DNA of 64,000 nucleotides from Candidatus Gastranaerophilales bacterium (GCA_910586855.1 CAJUJH010000001.1:1-64000); one strand, 5' to 3'; counted from the stretch's first letter, positions 50,866 to 60,412 are shown. Made by a program: numbers and translations. Notes: generated by a model not told the origin, from the letters alone.

Positions 50866-51712
50866 AATAAAACTCCATAAATTTGGCTTGAATTAAATCA
50901 GCAGGATTATTTGGATTTTTTATATGAACATCATGAATAAAAAAGTTTTTATAATTAACTAATGAATACAAGCCATTTTTATCTTTTTTAGGGAATTGTT
51001 CAAATTTTTCTGTTTTTATAACACAATAAAATTGAAAATTTGAAGAAATGTTTTGTTTTGGAAGATAAGCAAAAACCTTTTTAGGATGGTGCATTGTCCA
51101 CATTCCTCTAATTCTTAAATCAGTAATTCCTAATGGGTCAACCCTTTTAACCCTACCTAACTCATTGGTTTTTGTTAGTTCTATATCTTCAATAGAATTT
51201 ATACCGGCAATAACTTTATTTTTAGTATTTTCATAAATATCACTGTTTGCAGCACAGCAGTCACCATACACAAACCAAAGTTCTTTTAAATCACTATTGC
51301 TTGTATTTCCGACGATATAAATAATATCTTTTTCATCCCAATTTTCACAATTTTTGCATTTAGAAGTTATCATTTTACTTTTTGAATATAATTTATTTTT
51401 TGGGTATGAACTGTTTAGGGGTAATGCATTTGTATTGCCTTGAAGTTTTTTTACCTCAATAGCATCGCCATTTTTTAAGATAATATCCGGAGGATTATTT
51501 TGATTTCCTGTATATGAAAAAGTTTTATTATAAGCATCTAATTTTGAATACTCATCTTCGTACAAAAAAGTATTTGCAAATAAATCTTTTATATAAACTT
51601 CCAAAGCATTGCCGATACCGTTTACTCGATTTTTGCCTGAATAATGAGCAGTCAATGTAACTACAGGATTTTCTATTAAATTTTTAATTGCAATTAAAAT
51701 ATTTGAAGTCAT
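50858..51712 (-). CDS. Type II restriction endonuclease, NgoPII-like (predicted GGCC)
   Basis: 284 residues from ATG 51712; a TTG 21 nt upstream is not favoured. Matches the NgoPII family: [55 protein letters not shown] (PD-(D/E)xK core: Asp in PPDIIL, Glu-x-Lys in AIEVKK), [27 protein letters not shown] and [15 protein letters not shown]. NgoPII cuts GGCC. It is the first gene of the pair, followed by the matching methyltransferase. All catalytic residues are visible, so the system looks active. Confidence 0.88.
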   Translation of the reverse strand: MTSNILIAIKNLIENPVVTLTAHYSGKNRVNGIGNALEVYIKDLFANTFLYEDEYSKLDAYNKTFSYTGNQNNPPDIILKNGDAIEVKKLQGNTNALPLNSSYPKNKLYSKSKMITSKCKNCENWDEKDIIYIVGNTSNSDLKELWFVYGDCCAANSDIYENTKNKVIAGINSIEDIELTKTNELGRVKRVDPLGITDLRIRGMWTMHHPKKVFAYLPKQNISSNFQFYCVIKTEKFEQFPKKDKNGLYSLVNYKNFFIHDVHIKNPNNPADLIQAKFMEFYYG

Positions 51713-51747
51713 TAATACCAAGTTCCATAACAATATTTTATATTTTA

Positions 51748-51776
51748 TTAAGACCTTGAAAACTTCAAGGTCTTAA
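51748..51776. terminator. Hairpin between nrdJ and the restriction gene
   Basis: A 13-bp perfect stem (TTAAGACCTTGAA and its complement) with a 3-nt AAC loop. It lies after the class II RNR gene (- strand) and before the restriction gene; no T run follows on either strand. Confidence 0.55.
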
Positions 51777-51793
51777 TAATGATAGAAATTTAC

Positions 51794-53833
51794 TTATGAG
51801 CATCCGGAATAGCCGCAATTTAAGCAAATGAAGCATCCTTCAGCCATTTTAATTGAATTTCCGCATTCAGGACAAACGACTGTTTTGATTTCAATCCCAT
51901 GTTCGTCTATTTCTGTTTTTTCAATCTTTAATTCCTTATGTTGTTCAGGTTTTGCTTCAACAGCTGTTTCTGCCTTAGCTTCTGCTTTTTCTTCTTTCTT
52001 TTTGCCTTCTAAAAGCATAGGTTGAGAGTATCTTGAATTATTCCTGTAAACGGTAATTCCTTTTAGGTTATTTTTGTATGCAAGAATGTATGCCTGTGCT
52101 ACATCTTCAAGTGTGGCATCTTCTTCAAAATTAACAGTCTTTGAAACAGCGTTATCAGTGTGCAATTGGAACGCTGCCTGCATCATAACGTGAGATTTTG
52201 GTGAAATATCATGCGCTGTAACAAAAATTTCTTTTGTTTTTTCATCAACTCCGTCAATATGTGCAATTGAACCTGTTTGTGCGATTTCACCCATAAGTTT
52301 ATCTGAATATATACCTTTTTCAATCGCATATTCTTTAAAATTCGGGTTTACTTCATACATTTCAGTGTTATCCATAATGTTTCTTTTAAATACAAGCCCG
52401 AATAACGGTTCAACACCGCCTGAAGCCCCTGCTATCATAGATATTGTGCCGGTAGGGGCAATACATGTTGTGGTAGCGTTTCTTATGCCGTAATTTGCAA
52501 TTTCTCTGTCAAGCTCTGCCCACATATCATCAGTGATAAGCCCTGCAGATTGTCCTTTATATTTTTCATATAAATAATTGGTTCTATCATAAACTGAGCC
52601 TGCAAAGTTATTGAATTTACCGCGTTTTTTAGATAATTCAACACTTTCAACCTTTGAATGATAATCGATAAATTCCATCACTTGCTTGCCTAATTTGCAG
52701 CCCTCTTCTGAATTATAAGAAACACCCATTTTCATAAGCATATCTGCCCAGCCCATTACGCCAAGACCGATTTTTCTATTATCTTGCACCATTTGGGCAA
52801 TTTTTGGAAGAGGATAATTATTTGCAACGATAACATTATCAAGGAAATGAATTGCAAGTCTTGAAATTTCAGCCAGTTTATCCCAATTAATTGAAGGATT
52901 GCCGGAAGAATCAATTTCAACCATTTTTCCAAGGTTAATTGAACCTAAATTACAAGCTTCATAAGGAAGCAACGGCACCTCTCCGCATGGGTTTGTTGAT
53001 TCGATATCGCCAATTAGAGGAGTAGGGTTATCTTTATTCATTTTATCAATGAAAATAACTCCAGGTTCTCCTGATTGCCAAGCACCTTTAACAATTAAAT
53101 CAAAAATTTCCCTTGCTTTTAATTTTTGAACAGCAGTTTTAGTATTTGGATGAATTAATTCATAATCTCCGTCTTTTTCAAGTGCTTCCATAAATTTATC
53201 TGTGATTGCAACAGAGATATTAAAATTGTTTAACTTTGTTAAATCACTTTTGCAGTTTATAAATTCTAAAATATCAGGGTGGTCAATTCTTAAAATTCCC
53301 ATGTTAGCGCCGCGTCTTGTACCGCCTTGTTTTACGGCTTCAGTCGCTGCGTTAAATACTTCCATAAAGCTCACAGGACCGCTTGATACACCCATTGTTG
53401 AATGAACAACATCATTTTTTGGTCTCAATCTTGAAAATGAAAAACCTGTACCTCCGCCTGATTTGTGAATAAGGGCTGTATTTTTAATTGTTTCAAAAAT
53501 ACCTTCTAAACTATCTTCAACAGGAAGAACAAAACAAGCGCTCAATTGCCCGAGCTCGCGTCCTGCATTCATTAAAGTTGGGGAATTTGGCATAAAATAA
53601 GCATCTGCTATCATATCAAAAAATTGTTGCTTTGTTTGGTTAATTTCATCTTCACCGGCTCCAAAGTTTTTATCAGCATCTGCTATGGTGTATGCTACAC
53701 GCTCAAAAAGTTCTCTTGGAGTTTCTGTAACATTTCCTTTAATATCTCTTTTTAAATATCTTTTTTCTAATACCTTTTTAGCATTTTCGGATAGTTTTAT
53801 TTCACGTTTTTTGTTTTCTTCAAGAGTATTCAC
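51794..53833 (-). CDS. nrdJ: Adenosylcobalamin-dependent (class II) ribonucleotide reductase
   Basis: 679 residues. Reduces ribonucleotides to deoxyribonucleotides using a B12 radical without oxygen. Motifs are PNSPTLMNAGRELGQLSACFVLPV (first redox Cys; NSPTLMNAG shown), HKSGGGTGFSFSRLRP, NPCGEVPLLPYEACNLGSINL (NPCGE active-site loop), VMGWADMLM, ATTCIAPTGTISMIA and a Cys-rich C-terminus (CPECG ... CLNCGYSGCS). The start is GTG 53833 with GGGGAGG upstream. No cobalamin riboswitch is seen in the 230-nt upstream gap, which otherwise shows nothing. Confidence 0.93.
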   Translation of the reverse strand: MNTLEENKKREIKLSENAKKVLEKRYLKRDIKGNVTETPRELFERVAYTIADADKNFGAGEDEINQTKQQFFDMIADAYFMPNSPTLMNAGRELGQLSACFVLPVEDSLEGIFETIKNTALIHKSGGGTGFSFSRLRPKNDVVHSTMGVSSGPVSFMEVFNAATEAVKQGGTRRGANMGILRIDHPDILEFINCKSDLTKLNNFNISVAITDKFMEALEKDGDYELIHPNTKTAVQKLKAREIFDLIVKGAWQSGEPGVIFIDKMNKDNPTPLIGDIESTNPCGEVPLLPYEACNLGSINLGKMVEIDSSGNPSINWDKLAEISRLAIHFLDNVIVANNYPLPKIAQMVQDNRKIGLGVMGWADMLMKMGVSYNSEEGCKLGKQVMEFIDYHSKVESVELSKKRGKFNNFAGSVYDRTNYLYEKYKGQSAGLITDDMWAELDREIANYGIRNATTTCIAPTGTISMIAGASGGVEPLFGLVFKRNIMDNTEMYEVNPNFKEYAIEKGIYSDKLMGEIAQTGSIAHIDGVDEKTKEIFVTAHDISPKSHVMMQAAFQLHTDNAVSKTVNFEEDATLEDVAQAYILAYKNNLKGITVYRNNSRYSQPMLLEGKKKEEKAEAKAETAVEAKPEQHKELKIEKTEIDEHGIEIKTVVCPECGNSIKMAEGCFICLNCGYSGCS

Positions 53834-54063
53834 TCGTTTTGCCTCCCCAAATAATTAAAATAAGTAATTTATGACATTATACCAAAAACGTTTTCTAAAA
53901 CTATGAATGTTAATTAATTTTGTTAAAGAATATTAATATTGAAAAAAATTGCCAAAATCATTTAGCCATCATGGTTTTTGGATTTAAATAAAAAATATTT
54001 AAGCCCAAAATTAAAAACACATGTAGAATAAAAACGGTATAAATTTTGGATAGAAAAAATAAA

Positions 54064-54606
54064 ATGAACGTCGTGCATTTTATAGCGGAAAAATACTACA
54101 GGCTTGCTTTTGATTATTTTCATTACGAAAATAATATACAGCTTGCTCAAAAATATATAAATCTAGCTTTAAAAGACGATAAAAGCCACATTAAAAGCCT
54201 CATGTTAAAAGGGGAGATTCTTTTAAGAAAAAGAAATATGCAAAGTGCGCTTAAAACATTTTTAAAAATACAAAAATTAGACCCAAACAATCTATTGAAT
54301 GCTTTTTATCTGGCAAAAACATATAATTTAATTGATGAATACAAAACAGGTTTAAGTATCTTGGATAAAATTTTAAAAAGTAAAACACAAAATATAGAAT
54401 TTTTATCTGAATGCTATAGACTAAAAATAGATATTTTAATGAATCTTAATCAATATAGTAAAGCTGAAAAAATACTAAAGACGCTGAATAATAAATTAAA
54501 ATCCGATGATATTTTTGATATTGAGGAGAATTTTTATAAAACGGTTGAAAATAAAAAATATTTTGAACAAAACACAAATAACAGAATTTTACATATAAAT
54601 TTTTAA
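54064..54606 (+). CDS. TPR-repeat protein, 180 aa
   Basis: Start taken at ATG 54064; a TTG at 54046 would add six residues. Three to four tetratricopeptide repeats are visible (AQKYINLALKDDKSHIKSLM; ALKTFLKIQKLDPNNLLNAF; GLSILDKILKS; AEKILKTLNN). TPR proteins act as binding scaffolds. There is no signal peptide. No partner is evident nearby, though the next gene encodes a prepilin. Confidence 0.7.
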   Translation: MNVVHFIAEKYYRLAFDYFHYENNIQLAQKYINLALKDDKSHIKSLMLKGEILLRKRNMQSALKTFLKIQKLDPNNLLNAFYLAKTYNLIDEYKTGLSILDKILKSKTQNIEFLSECYRLKIDILMNLNQYSKAEKILKTLNNKLKSDDIFDIEENFYKTVENKKYFEQNTNNRILHINF

Positions 54607-54700
54607 TTTTCCATCGTTTGATTACTTTTAAAATATAAAAAAGTATGGTTAAATAATAAATGTAATGTTTTAATTAGAAGTTGTGAGATTAAGGAAGATA

Positions 54701-55477
54701 ATGAAAAAAGGTTTTACACTTGTTGAGGTCGTGCTAACACTCAGTATTATAGGGGTTATTGCTGCTACCACAATTCCTACAATGATTCACTATACAAATA
54801 AAAAAGCGACTATTGAACAATTAAAAAAATCTGCTGCTACATTAAATCAGGCTATTTATAATGCAACAATAACAAACGGGGAATTAAATACCTGGTCTTG
54901 GCAAACAGATGACGGCATTTTTAATATAATGCAAAATGTTATTACTCCAAGATTAAATGTCGGCTATATGTGCAGTGGAAGTACAGGTACGAACAGCCAC
55001 TGTGTTTACAAGATACAAACACTTGGTGGTAATGAAGAAGACATTGATAAAGCGTTTATAGCAAAAACAAGAGTTTTATTAAACGACGGTTCTCTTGTCG
55101 CCTTTACTGATGCAAGTAGTTTTCTGAGTCCAGATAGCAGCGAAGGTGATGATGGGGATGATGACAGTATAGATAAGCCAACAAACAGTGTATGTAACTG
55201 GGGTGGAAATCCAAAAACTCTTTGCGGCGTGTTTATGGTTGATGTAAACGGAAACAAAAAACCAAATATGGTTGGAAAAGATATATTCTATTATGGAGTA
55301 TATTTATCAGGAACAGTTCTTCCATATGGTGCAAATGAAGGGGATGAATTTATTGAACAAAATTGTACAACCGGTTCATCTGGTACTACCTGTGCTGCAA
55401 AAATTACAAGAAACGGCTGGGACGTTTGCTATAGTAATTGCGGTGACAATGAAAGTCCATATCCTGTTCGTTTTTAA
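54701..55477 (+). CDS. Type IV prepilin / type II secretion-like pseudopilin
   Basis: 258 residues. The prepilin signature begins at once: MKKGFTLVEVVLTLSIIG, with cleavage expected between Gly4 and Phe5 and Glu at +5. The hydrophobic helix is followed by a long domain with a Ser/Asp-rich loop and two Cys clusters (VCNWGGNPKTLCGVF and CTTGSSGTTC). AAGGAAG lies before ATG 54701. It could be a minor pilin or a secreted pseudopilin; proteins of this design are abundant in related gut lineages. Confidence 0.8.
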   Translation: MKKGFTLVEVVLTLSIIGVIAATTIPTMIHYTNKKATIEQLKKSAATLNQAIYNATITNGELNTWSWQTDDGIFNIMQNVITPRLNVGYMCSGSTGTNSHCVYKIQTLGGNEEDIDKAFIAKTRVLLNDGSLVAFTDASSFLSPDSSEGDDGDDDSIDKPTNSVCNWGGNPKTLCGVFMVDVNGNKKPNMVGKDIFYYGVYLSGTVLPYGANEGDEFIEQNCTTGSSGTTCAAKITRNGWDVCYSNCGDNESPYPVRF

Positions 55478-55509
55478 ATTTTAAATAAATCTTTTTATCA
55501 AAAATATTT

Positions 55510-56502
55510 ATGGTATTCTTAAAGTTAATGAACGAGAATACCATAAATTTTATATTTAACGAAATAGAAAAAGCACAAAAGATTCTTATAATATCTCATG
55601 TTAATCCAGATGGTGACACATTAGGAACAATGTGTGCTCTTAAATTGTTTATAGGAAAAAAAGCTGATACCTTAGTTCAAACCTCAGCTGCAACTGGGAT
55701 TCCTGAGACTTATAAATTTTTGCCTGAAATAAATTTAAGTAAAAATCTGGACAATGTTCAAAATATTTATGACCTTGTTATAGCTGTAGATGTAGCATCA
55801 ATAGACAGAATTGTTCAAAATGCAAGGCAAATTTTTGATAATGCAAAAATGACGATAAATATTGACCACCATAAAACAAATAACGGCTATGCAAAACTGA
55901 ATTATGTGATTGGGAGTGCTTCAAGCGCTGGAGAAGTTTTATATAATATTTTTAAAGAAAAAAATATTGAAATTACAAAAGATATGGCAGATTGCCTATA
56001 TGTTTCAATCTTAACAGACACAGGCGGATTCCGCTATGAAAATACAAAGCCTGAAACTCTGGAAATTGCAGCAAAATTAATAAAACTTGGCGTAGATAAT
56101 GCTGATATAACAAAAAAATGTTACAACAAAAAAGCAAAAAATATGGTGCTATTCCAGGCTTCAATAGTTTCAAAAGCAAAATTTCTATTAAATAATACCG
56201 TTGCAATAGCTTTGATTGAAGAGAGCGATTTTAAAAAATTCGGTGCAAACAATGAATATACAGAAGGTATCGCTGAAACCTTAAGAACAATAAAAACAGT
56301 TGAAGTATCTGCAGTTTTAAAAGAATCTGACAATCAAACAACCAAGGTAAGCCTAAGAAGCGATAATATTGATGTATGTGAAATTGTAAAAAAGTTTAAT
56401 GGCGGAGGTCATATCCATGCGGCAGGATGCACAATTAAAAAACCTCTGAAAATAGCGTATGAACTTTTAGTAGATGAGATTGAAAAATGTTTAAACTCGT
56501 AA
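55510..56502 (+). CDS. DHH-family NrnA-like oligoribonuclease / pAp phosphatase
   Basis: 330 residues (ATG 55510; ATG 55528 is an alternative and neither has a Shine-Dalgarno). ISHVNPDGDTLGTMCAL (the DHH-family Asp motif), DLVIAVDVA, INIDHHKTNNGYA (DHH), LTDTGGFRYENT and the DHHA1 tail FNGGGHIHAAG. NrnA degrades 2-5-nt RNA and 3'-phosphoadenosine 5'-phosphate. It overlaps the YihY gene by 16 nt. Confidence 0.88.
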   Translation: MVFLKLMNENTINFIFNEIEKAQKILIISHVNPDGDTLGTMCALKLFIGKKADTLVQTSAATGIPETYKFLPEINLSKNLDNVQNIYDLVIAVDVASIDRIVQNARQIFDNAKMTINIDHHKTNNGYAKLNYVIGSASSAGEVLYNIFKEKNIEITKDMADCLYVSILTDTGGFRYENTKPETLEIAAKLIKLGVDNADITKKCYNKKAKNMVLFQASIVSKAKFLLNNTVAIALIEESDFKKFGANNEYTEGIAETLRTIKTVEVSAVLKESDNQTTKVSLRSDNIDVCEIVKKFNGGGHIHAAGCTIKKPLKIAYELLVDEIEKCLNS

Positions 56503-57386
56503 AGGAATATTTTTTAAACCTTATAGACAGTATTGTCCATGAAGATTTTCCTAATGCTGCAGCCGAAATGGCATATATGCTTGTAATTGGTATTTTTCCT
56601 TTTATGCTTTTTTTAACTGCTGTTTTTGGATGGCTTGGCAAGCAGTTTTTTATGACAAAATTGCTCTCTGCATTATCTACGATTGCTCCTGCTGATGTAA
56701 TCAAGCTCATAACATCTGTTTTGAAAGAAGTGACCCTGTTTCAAAATGGCGGATTAATAGGTATAGCAGGGTTTTTTGTAACGTTGTTTTTAGCATCAAA
56801 TGCTATTGCGGTAATTATCAAAGGTTTAAACCGTGCTAATAAAATTCAGGAAAACCGCTCATTTATTCATGTCAGGCTTTTATCAATTTTAATGGTGTTT
56901 GTAAATACATTTTTTCTTTTTATTTCAATAAACCTTGTTATTTTTGGGAAAGTAATTTTATATGTAATATCTCCTTACCTTCATTTGCCGGATGAATTTG
57001 TAAATACAATTCTTATTTTAAGATGGCCTATTGCTTTTATTTTACTGTTTATACTTGCAATGATAAATTATTATGTTCTTCCTGCAAGAGATTTTTCTCT
57101 TAAAAGAAAAAGTATAGTCCCGGGCGCTTTATTTTTCTGTATATTTTGGCTGCTTGGCAGCTGGCTTTTTTCTTTGTATGTAAATGAACTTGGCACATAC
57201 AATAAAGTTTATGGAACAATCGGAACATTTGCCATTCTTATGGTTTGGCTTTATTACACATCAATTATCATGTTAATTGGCGGGGAAATTAATAACCAAA
57301 CCCTTGATAAATTAACCAGCAAAAAAGATACGGATTATCCTAATTTTAAAATTTCAACCCCATGGGATAGCAATCAAAACCTTTAA
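56487..57386 (+). CDS. YihY/BrkB-family membrane protein
   Basis: 299 residues with about six membrane helices: FPNAAAEMAYMLVIGIFPFM at the start, LIGIAGFFVTLFLASNAIAV and a C-terminal IGTFAILMVWLYYTSIIMLIGGEIN, the YihY/UPF0761 signature. The name ribonuclease BN is historical and wrong. Role unclear; possibly lipid or polymer transport. It is translationally coupled to the nrnA-like gene. Confidence 0.85.
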   Translation: MFKLVKEYFLNLIDSIVHEDFPNAAAEMAYMLVIGIFPFMLFLTAVFGWLGKQFFMTKLLSALSTIAPADVIKLITSVLKEVTLFQNGGLIGIAGFFVTLFLASNAIAVIIKGLNRANKIQENRSFIHVRLLSILMVFVNTFFLFISINLVIFGKVILYVISPYLHLPDEFVNTILILRWPIAFILLFILAMINYYVLPARDFSLKRKSIVPGALFFCIFWLLGSWLFSLYVNELGTYNKVYGTIGTFAILMVWLYYTSIIMLIGGEINNQTLDKLTSKKDTDYPNFKISTPWDSNQNL

Positions 57387-57393
57387 TTGTATC

Positions 57394-57422
57394 TTTACAA
57401 ATTGTAAAAATTATCATAGAAT
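57394..57422 (+). promoter_or_regulatory. Promoter with start codon 6 nt after the -10
   Basis: TTTACA (57394-57399), a 17-nt spacer, TAGAAT (57417-57422), then 6 nt to ATG 57429, without a Shine-Dalgarno. A leaderless layout for the YhaM-like gene. Confidence 0.6.
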
Positions 57423-57428
57423 TGTTGA

Positions 57429-58256
57429 ATGGTTGATTTAAATGCAGATTATGAAGTAATGGCATACAGTGTGGGCGATACAAAAGCCGGCACAAAGATG
57501 GGAAAACTTCAATTAAGAAATATTAATGAAAATTCTACGCTGAATTGTATTTTATGGGAAGAAACCCTAAACAGACTGGACCCGAAGTTGTTTAGAACCG
57601 GCAATATTGTAAAAATTACCGGAGCAAGTTTTAATGAAAAATTTAATAATTGCCTTGTAAGCAATATGGAACTTATAAAAGAAGCTGCTCTCGGGCTTAG
57701 CGAAGAAACAAGAGAAGAGCTTTATTCTAATATTTTAAAGATAATTGATGAATTTAAAAACGACAAACTTAAAGAGTTTGTTAAAGATATTTGGGTAAAA
57801 AATAAAGATTTAATTAAAATCTCTCCTGCTGCAAAAATGATGCACCATAATTATTTGGGCGGTCTTATTCAGCATATCTATGAATGTCTTGAATTTGCAC
57901 AGTGTATTTATCCAAATATGTATAAAAAAATCAATAAAGATATACTTTTTGCTGCCTGTATTTTGCATGATATTGGAAAAATCTTTGAATATAAAATTAA
58001 TTTTGAAACAGGTTTTGTAGATTACAATGAAGACTTTAGAAAAGATTGGATAAGCCATTCCCAATATGGTTTTACCTTATGCATGTCAAATGACCAGCCT
58101 CAAATTGCAAAAATGATAGCTTCTCATCACGGGAGAGCTGATTGGGGTGCTATGATTGATTTAGGAGAGAAAGATTTAGAAAACTATTACTATATAGTTC
58201 ATCATATTGATGATTTATCTGCAAAATTTGGCAGAATCTATGTCAGTGATTTGTAG
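57429..58256 (+). CDS. YhaM-like 3'-5' exoribonuclease (OB-fold + HD)
   Basis: 275 residues. The N-terminal OB-fold (KLQLRNINENSTLNCILWEE, GNIVKITGAS) is followed by an HD domain: MMHHNYLGGLIQHIYECLE (His), CILHDIGKIFEY (HD), MIASHHGRADWG and VHHIDDLSAKF. This order matches the YhaM/CBF1 nuclease family, which trims RNA and single-stranded DNA with Mn or Co. All HD metal ligands are present. Confidence 0.85.
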   Translation: MVDLNADYEVMAYSVGDTKAGTKMGKLQLRNINENSTLNCILWEETLNRLDPKLFRTGNIVKITGASFNEKFNNCLVSNMELIKEAALGLSEETREELYSNILKIIDEFKNDKLKEFVKDIWVKNKDLIKISPAAKMMHHNYLGGLIQHIYECLEFAQCIYPNMYKKINKDILFAACILHDIGKIFEYKINFETGFVDYNEDFRKDWISHSQYGFTLCMSNDQPQIAKMIASHHGRADWGAMIDLGEKDLENYYYIVHHIDDLSAKFGRIYVSDL

Positions 58257-58310
58257 AAATATTGTTTAAAATAAATTTTATACCGGAACAAAAGAGGAAT
58301 TTATACAAAA

Positions 58311-58997
58311 ATGAAAAAAATAATTGCGATTTTTGCTTTTTTAATGCTTATAATGTTTGGTTTTCAAAATGCTCAAGCTTATCAGATAAAAGCGGATGCG
58401 CAGACAAAAAGAATCCCTATGGGTACAAAATTAAACCTTGAAGCAGCAAGCACCGTTACAACAGAGTTATTGCGCAAAGGAGATATGTTTAGTGCCTATT
58501 TAACACAAGATGTTTATGTTGATGATGTGGTTGTTTTGCCTAAAGGTACAATAGTAAGAGGTAATACCGCAGATGTTGTGCGCAAAAAAAGGTTATCAAA
58601 ATCAGCAATCCTATACTTGAATTTTGACCATATAGTTGCACCAAACGGAAAACAGCTTCCAATAAGAGCAGGAATAAGTTCTCACATGAAGCTGACAAAT
58701 GATGGCGGTATTGGCGGAGGTGGATACAAAGAAGCTTTTCTTGAAAACGCCGATAAATCAGGCGAAATTATTGCAAAAAGTGTGGACTGGGGTGTAAATT
58801 CAGGTGAAGAATTATTTAAAGGCGGAAAGTTTTTAATAACACCTTTTGCCGCACTAGGCGGTACTGTTGCAGGTGCAGGCTATCTTATAGGAGATAGCAT
58901 TGCTGACCTTTTTAGAAAAGGTCAGACCATTGTAATAACTAAAGGGCAAAGATTTACCATTATGCTTCTTGAACCTTTGGATGTACCTATATATTAG
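58311..58997 (+). CDS. Secreted hypothetical protein with VirB10-like beta domain
   Basis: 228 residues with a signal peptide ending AQA. The mature N-half reads IPMGTKLNLEA, KGDMFSAYLTQDVYVDD, VVLPKGTIVRGNTADV, the order seen in VirB10/TrbI C-terminal beta barrels (G-T-x-L, G-x-x-A, V-x-P-K-G-T/S). A Gly-rich segment and hydrophobic TPFAALGGTVAGAGYLIG follow, then QTIVITKGQRFTIML. It may be an envelope protein with a VirB10-type sandwich. This is a resemblance by eye, not a firm call. Confidence 0.55.
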   Translation: MKKIIAIFAFLMLIMFGFQNAQAYQIKADAQTKRIPMGTKLNLEAASTVTTELLRKGDMFSAYLTQDVYVDDVVVLPKGTIVRGNTADVVRKKRLSKSAILYLNFDHIVAPNGKQLPIRAGISSHMKLTNDGGIGGGGYKEAFLENADKSGEIIAKSVDWGVNSGEELFKGGKFLITPFAALGGTVAGAGYLIGDSIADLFRKGQTIVITKGQRFTIMLLEPLDVPIY

Positions 58998-59008
58998 GTT
59001 TTATTGTT

Positions 59009-59491
59009 ATGGATGAAGTTTTCCAAAACCTTAAAGGTATTTTATTAAAAAATAATCTTAAGCTCTCTGTTGCAGAATCCTGTACAGGAGGGCTCATAAG
59101 TTCATATTTAACTGATATAGAAGGAGCTTCAAGCTTTATTGAACAAAATTTTGTAACATATGCTCCTTTTGCAAAAGTTAAATTTTTAAATGTAAATCCT
59201 AAAACCATTGAAAAATATACTGTTGTAAGCAAAGAAACAGCATATGAGATGGCTGAAGGGCTTTTTCAATATGCTGATTGTTCCATTTCAACCACAGGTT
59301 ATGCAGGAGCTTCAGATGATAAAAATAATCCCATGGGTACTGTTTATATAGGCTTTGGTTTAAAAAACGGGAACATAATAAAAACAATCAGGCATGTTTC
59401 AAAATTTAAGACAAGAATAGAAATTAAAAAAGACTTTGCAAAAACTGCCATAAAAGAATTTTTGATTTTCTTAAATGAAAATTTAGTTTAA
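59009..59491 (+). CDS. CinA C-terminal domain protein (NMN amidohydrolase-like)
   Basis: 160 residues: the stand-alone CinA-C/PncC family. LSVAESCTGGLISSYLTDIEG and YAGASDDKNNPMGTVYIGF match the family, though TGxAGP-type GP is replaced by GA here (TGYAGAS). PncC removes ammonia from nicotinamide mononucleotide to give nicotinate mononucleotide in NAD recycling. It starts 11 nt after the preceding gene. Confidence 0.8.
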   Translation: MDEVFQNLKGILLKNNLKLSVAESCTGGLISSYLTDIEGASSFIEQNFVTYAPFAKVKFLNVNPKTIEKYTVVSKETAYEMAEGLFQYADCSISTTGYAGASDDKNNPMGTVYIGFGLKNGNIIKTIRHVSKFKTRIEIKKDFAKTAIKEFLIFLNENLV

Positions 59492-59569
59492 TTTTCTTCA
59501 AATTACTTAATCATTTTCCTTACCCTGTAAAATATAGTAGAATATTTTTGTGGAATAGTATTAAGTTTT

Positions 59570-60406
59570 ATGAGCATTAAGAAGAATAAAAACCAGTTAA
59601 TAATTTCTATTTTGGTGGGTCTTGCGATTTTTATTGTAACCTATCAGTTTGTAATAAAGCAGCATCAAGAAAATGTACACCAAAGGGAAGAAATTGAAAA
59701 ATTAAAAAGCGGTATTGGAATAGAAGCTGTTAATTCTGAAAATAGCACCATTTATGTTGTTGCAAAAAAAGATATCCCAAAAAACTATGTTATAACATCT
59801 GACGATATTGAAATGAAAGATTTGGGAATGAAAATCAATGGTGCTTGCAACGATAAAAAAAATGCTATAGGTGCAAAAACAACTGCTGCAATTACAATAG
59901 GGCGCCCTGTTATTACAAAAGATATAATAGTTAAAGAAGAAACAACTGGGGCAGAAGAGCCAAGACCAGGCTTTAGGGCAGTTGCCGCTACAATTGCTGC
60001 AAATAAAATTCCACCTTTTGTAAAAGACAATGTAAATCTTGATGTTTACACAGCAAATGATACTTTTAGAGCAACAAATGTAAGAATAATAAAGGTTTCA
60101 GATACCAGCAATAAATCAAATAAACTTGTTATTTTTGAAATAAAAGAAGAAGATGTAGGCGCTTTTATTCTTGGAATGAATACAGATAAGCTTATCCCGG
60201 TACAAAAAAATTCAAATGATAAAACCGCTTATTCGTTCTCTTTTGATTCTTTTGAATACCCGTCAGAAGAAATTATAAATGATTACAAACCTGAACCTGT
60301 ACCTGTAAATAATACAAACTATACGGTTCCTGTAAACAATGTTCAAAAGAAAACGGAAACGGTTGAATTAATTCAAGGAAATGTGGTAAAAACACTGGAT
60401 TTTTAA
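59570..60406 (+). CDS. cpaB: Tad/Flp pilus assembly protein CpaB (RcpC)
   Basis: 278 residues: an N-terminal membrane segment (LIISILVGLAIFIVTYQFV), then an SAF domain (STIYVVAKKDIPKNYVITSDDIEM), which the family uses in pilus assembly, and RPGFRAVAATIAA followed by a beta-rich C-terminal region. CpaB/RcpC lies in the periplasm with the secretin. It opens a four-gene Tad operon (6-12 nt gaps or less). Confidence 0.85.
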   Translation: MSIKKNKNQLIISILVGLAIFIVTYQFVIKQHQENVHQREEIEKLKSGIGIEAVNSENSTIYVVAKKDIPKNYVITSDDIEMKDLGMKINGACNDKKNAIGAKTTAAITIGRPVITKDIIVKEETTGAEEPRPGFRAVAATIAANKIPPFVKDNVNLDVYTANDTFRATNVRIIKVSDTSNKSNKLVIFEIKEEDVGAFILGMNTDKLIPVQKNSNDKTAYSFSFDSFEYPSEEIINDYKPEPVPVNNTNYTVPVNNVQKKTETVELIQGNVVKTLDF

Positions 60407-60412
60407 AAAATT

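Noticed and set aside
53834..54063. Possible cobalamin riboswitch upstream of the class II RNR
   Set aside because: No B12-box-like conserved core is visible in the 230-nt gap, and the gene has a normal Shine-Dalgarno directly before GTG.
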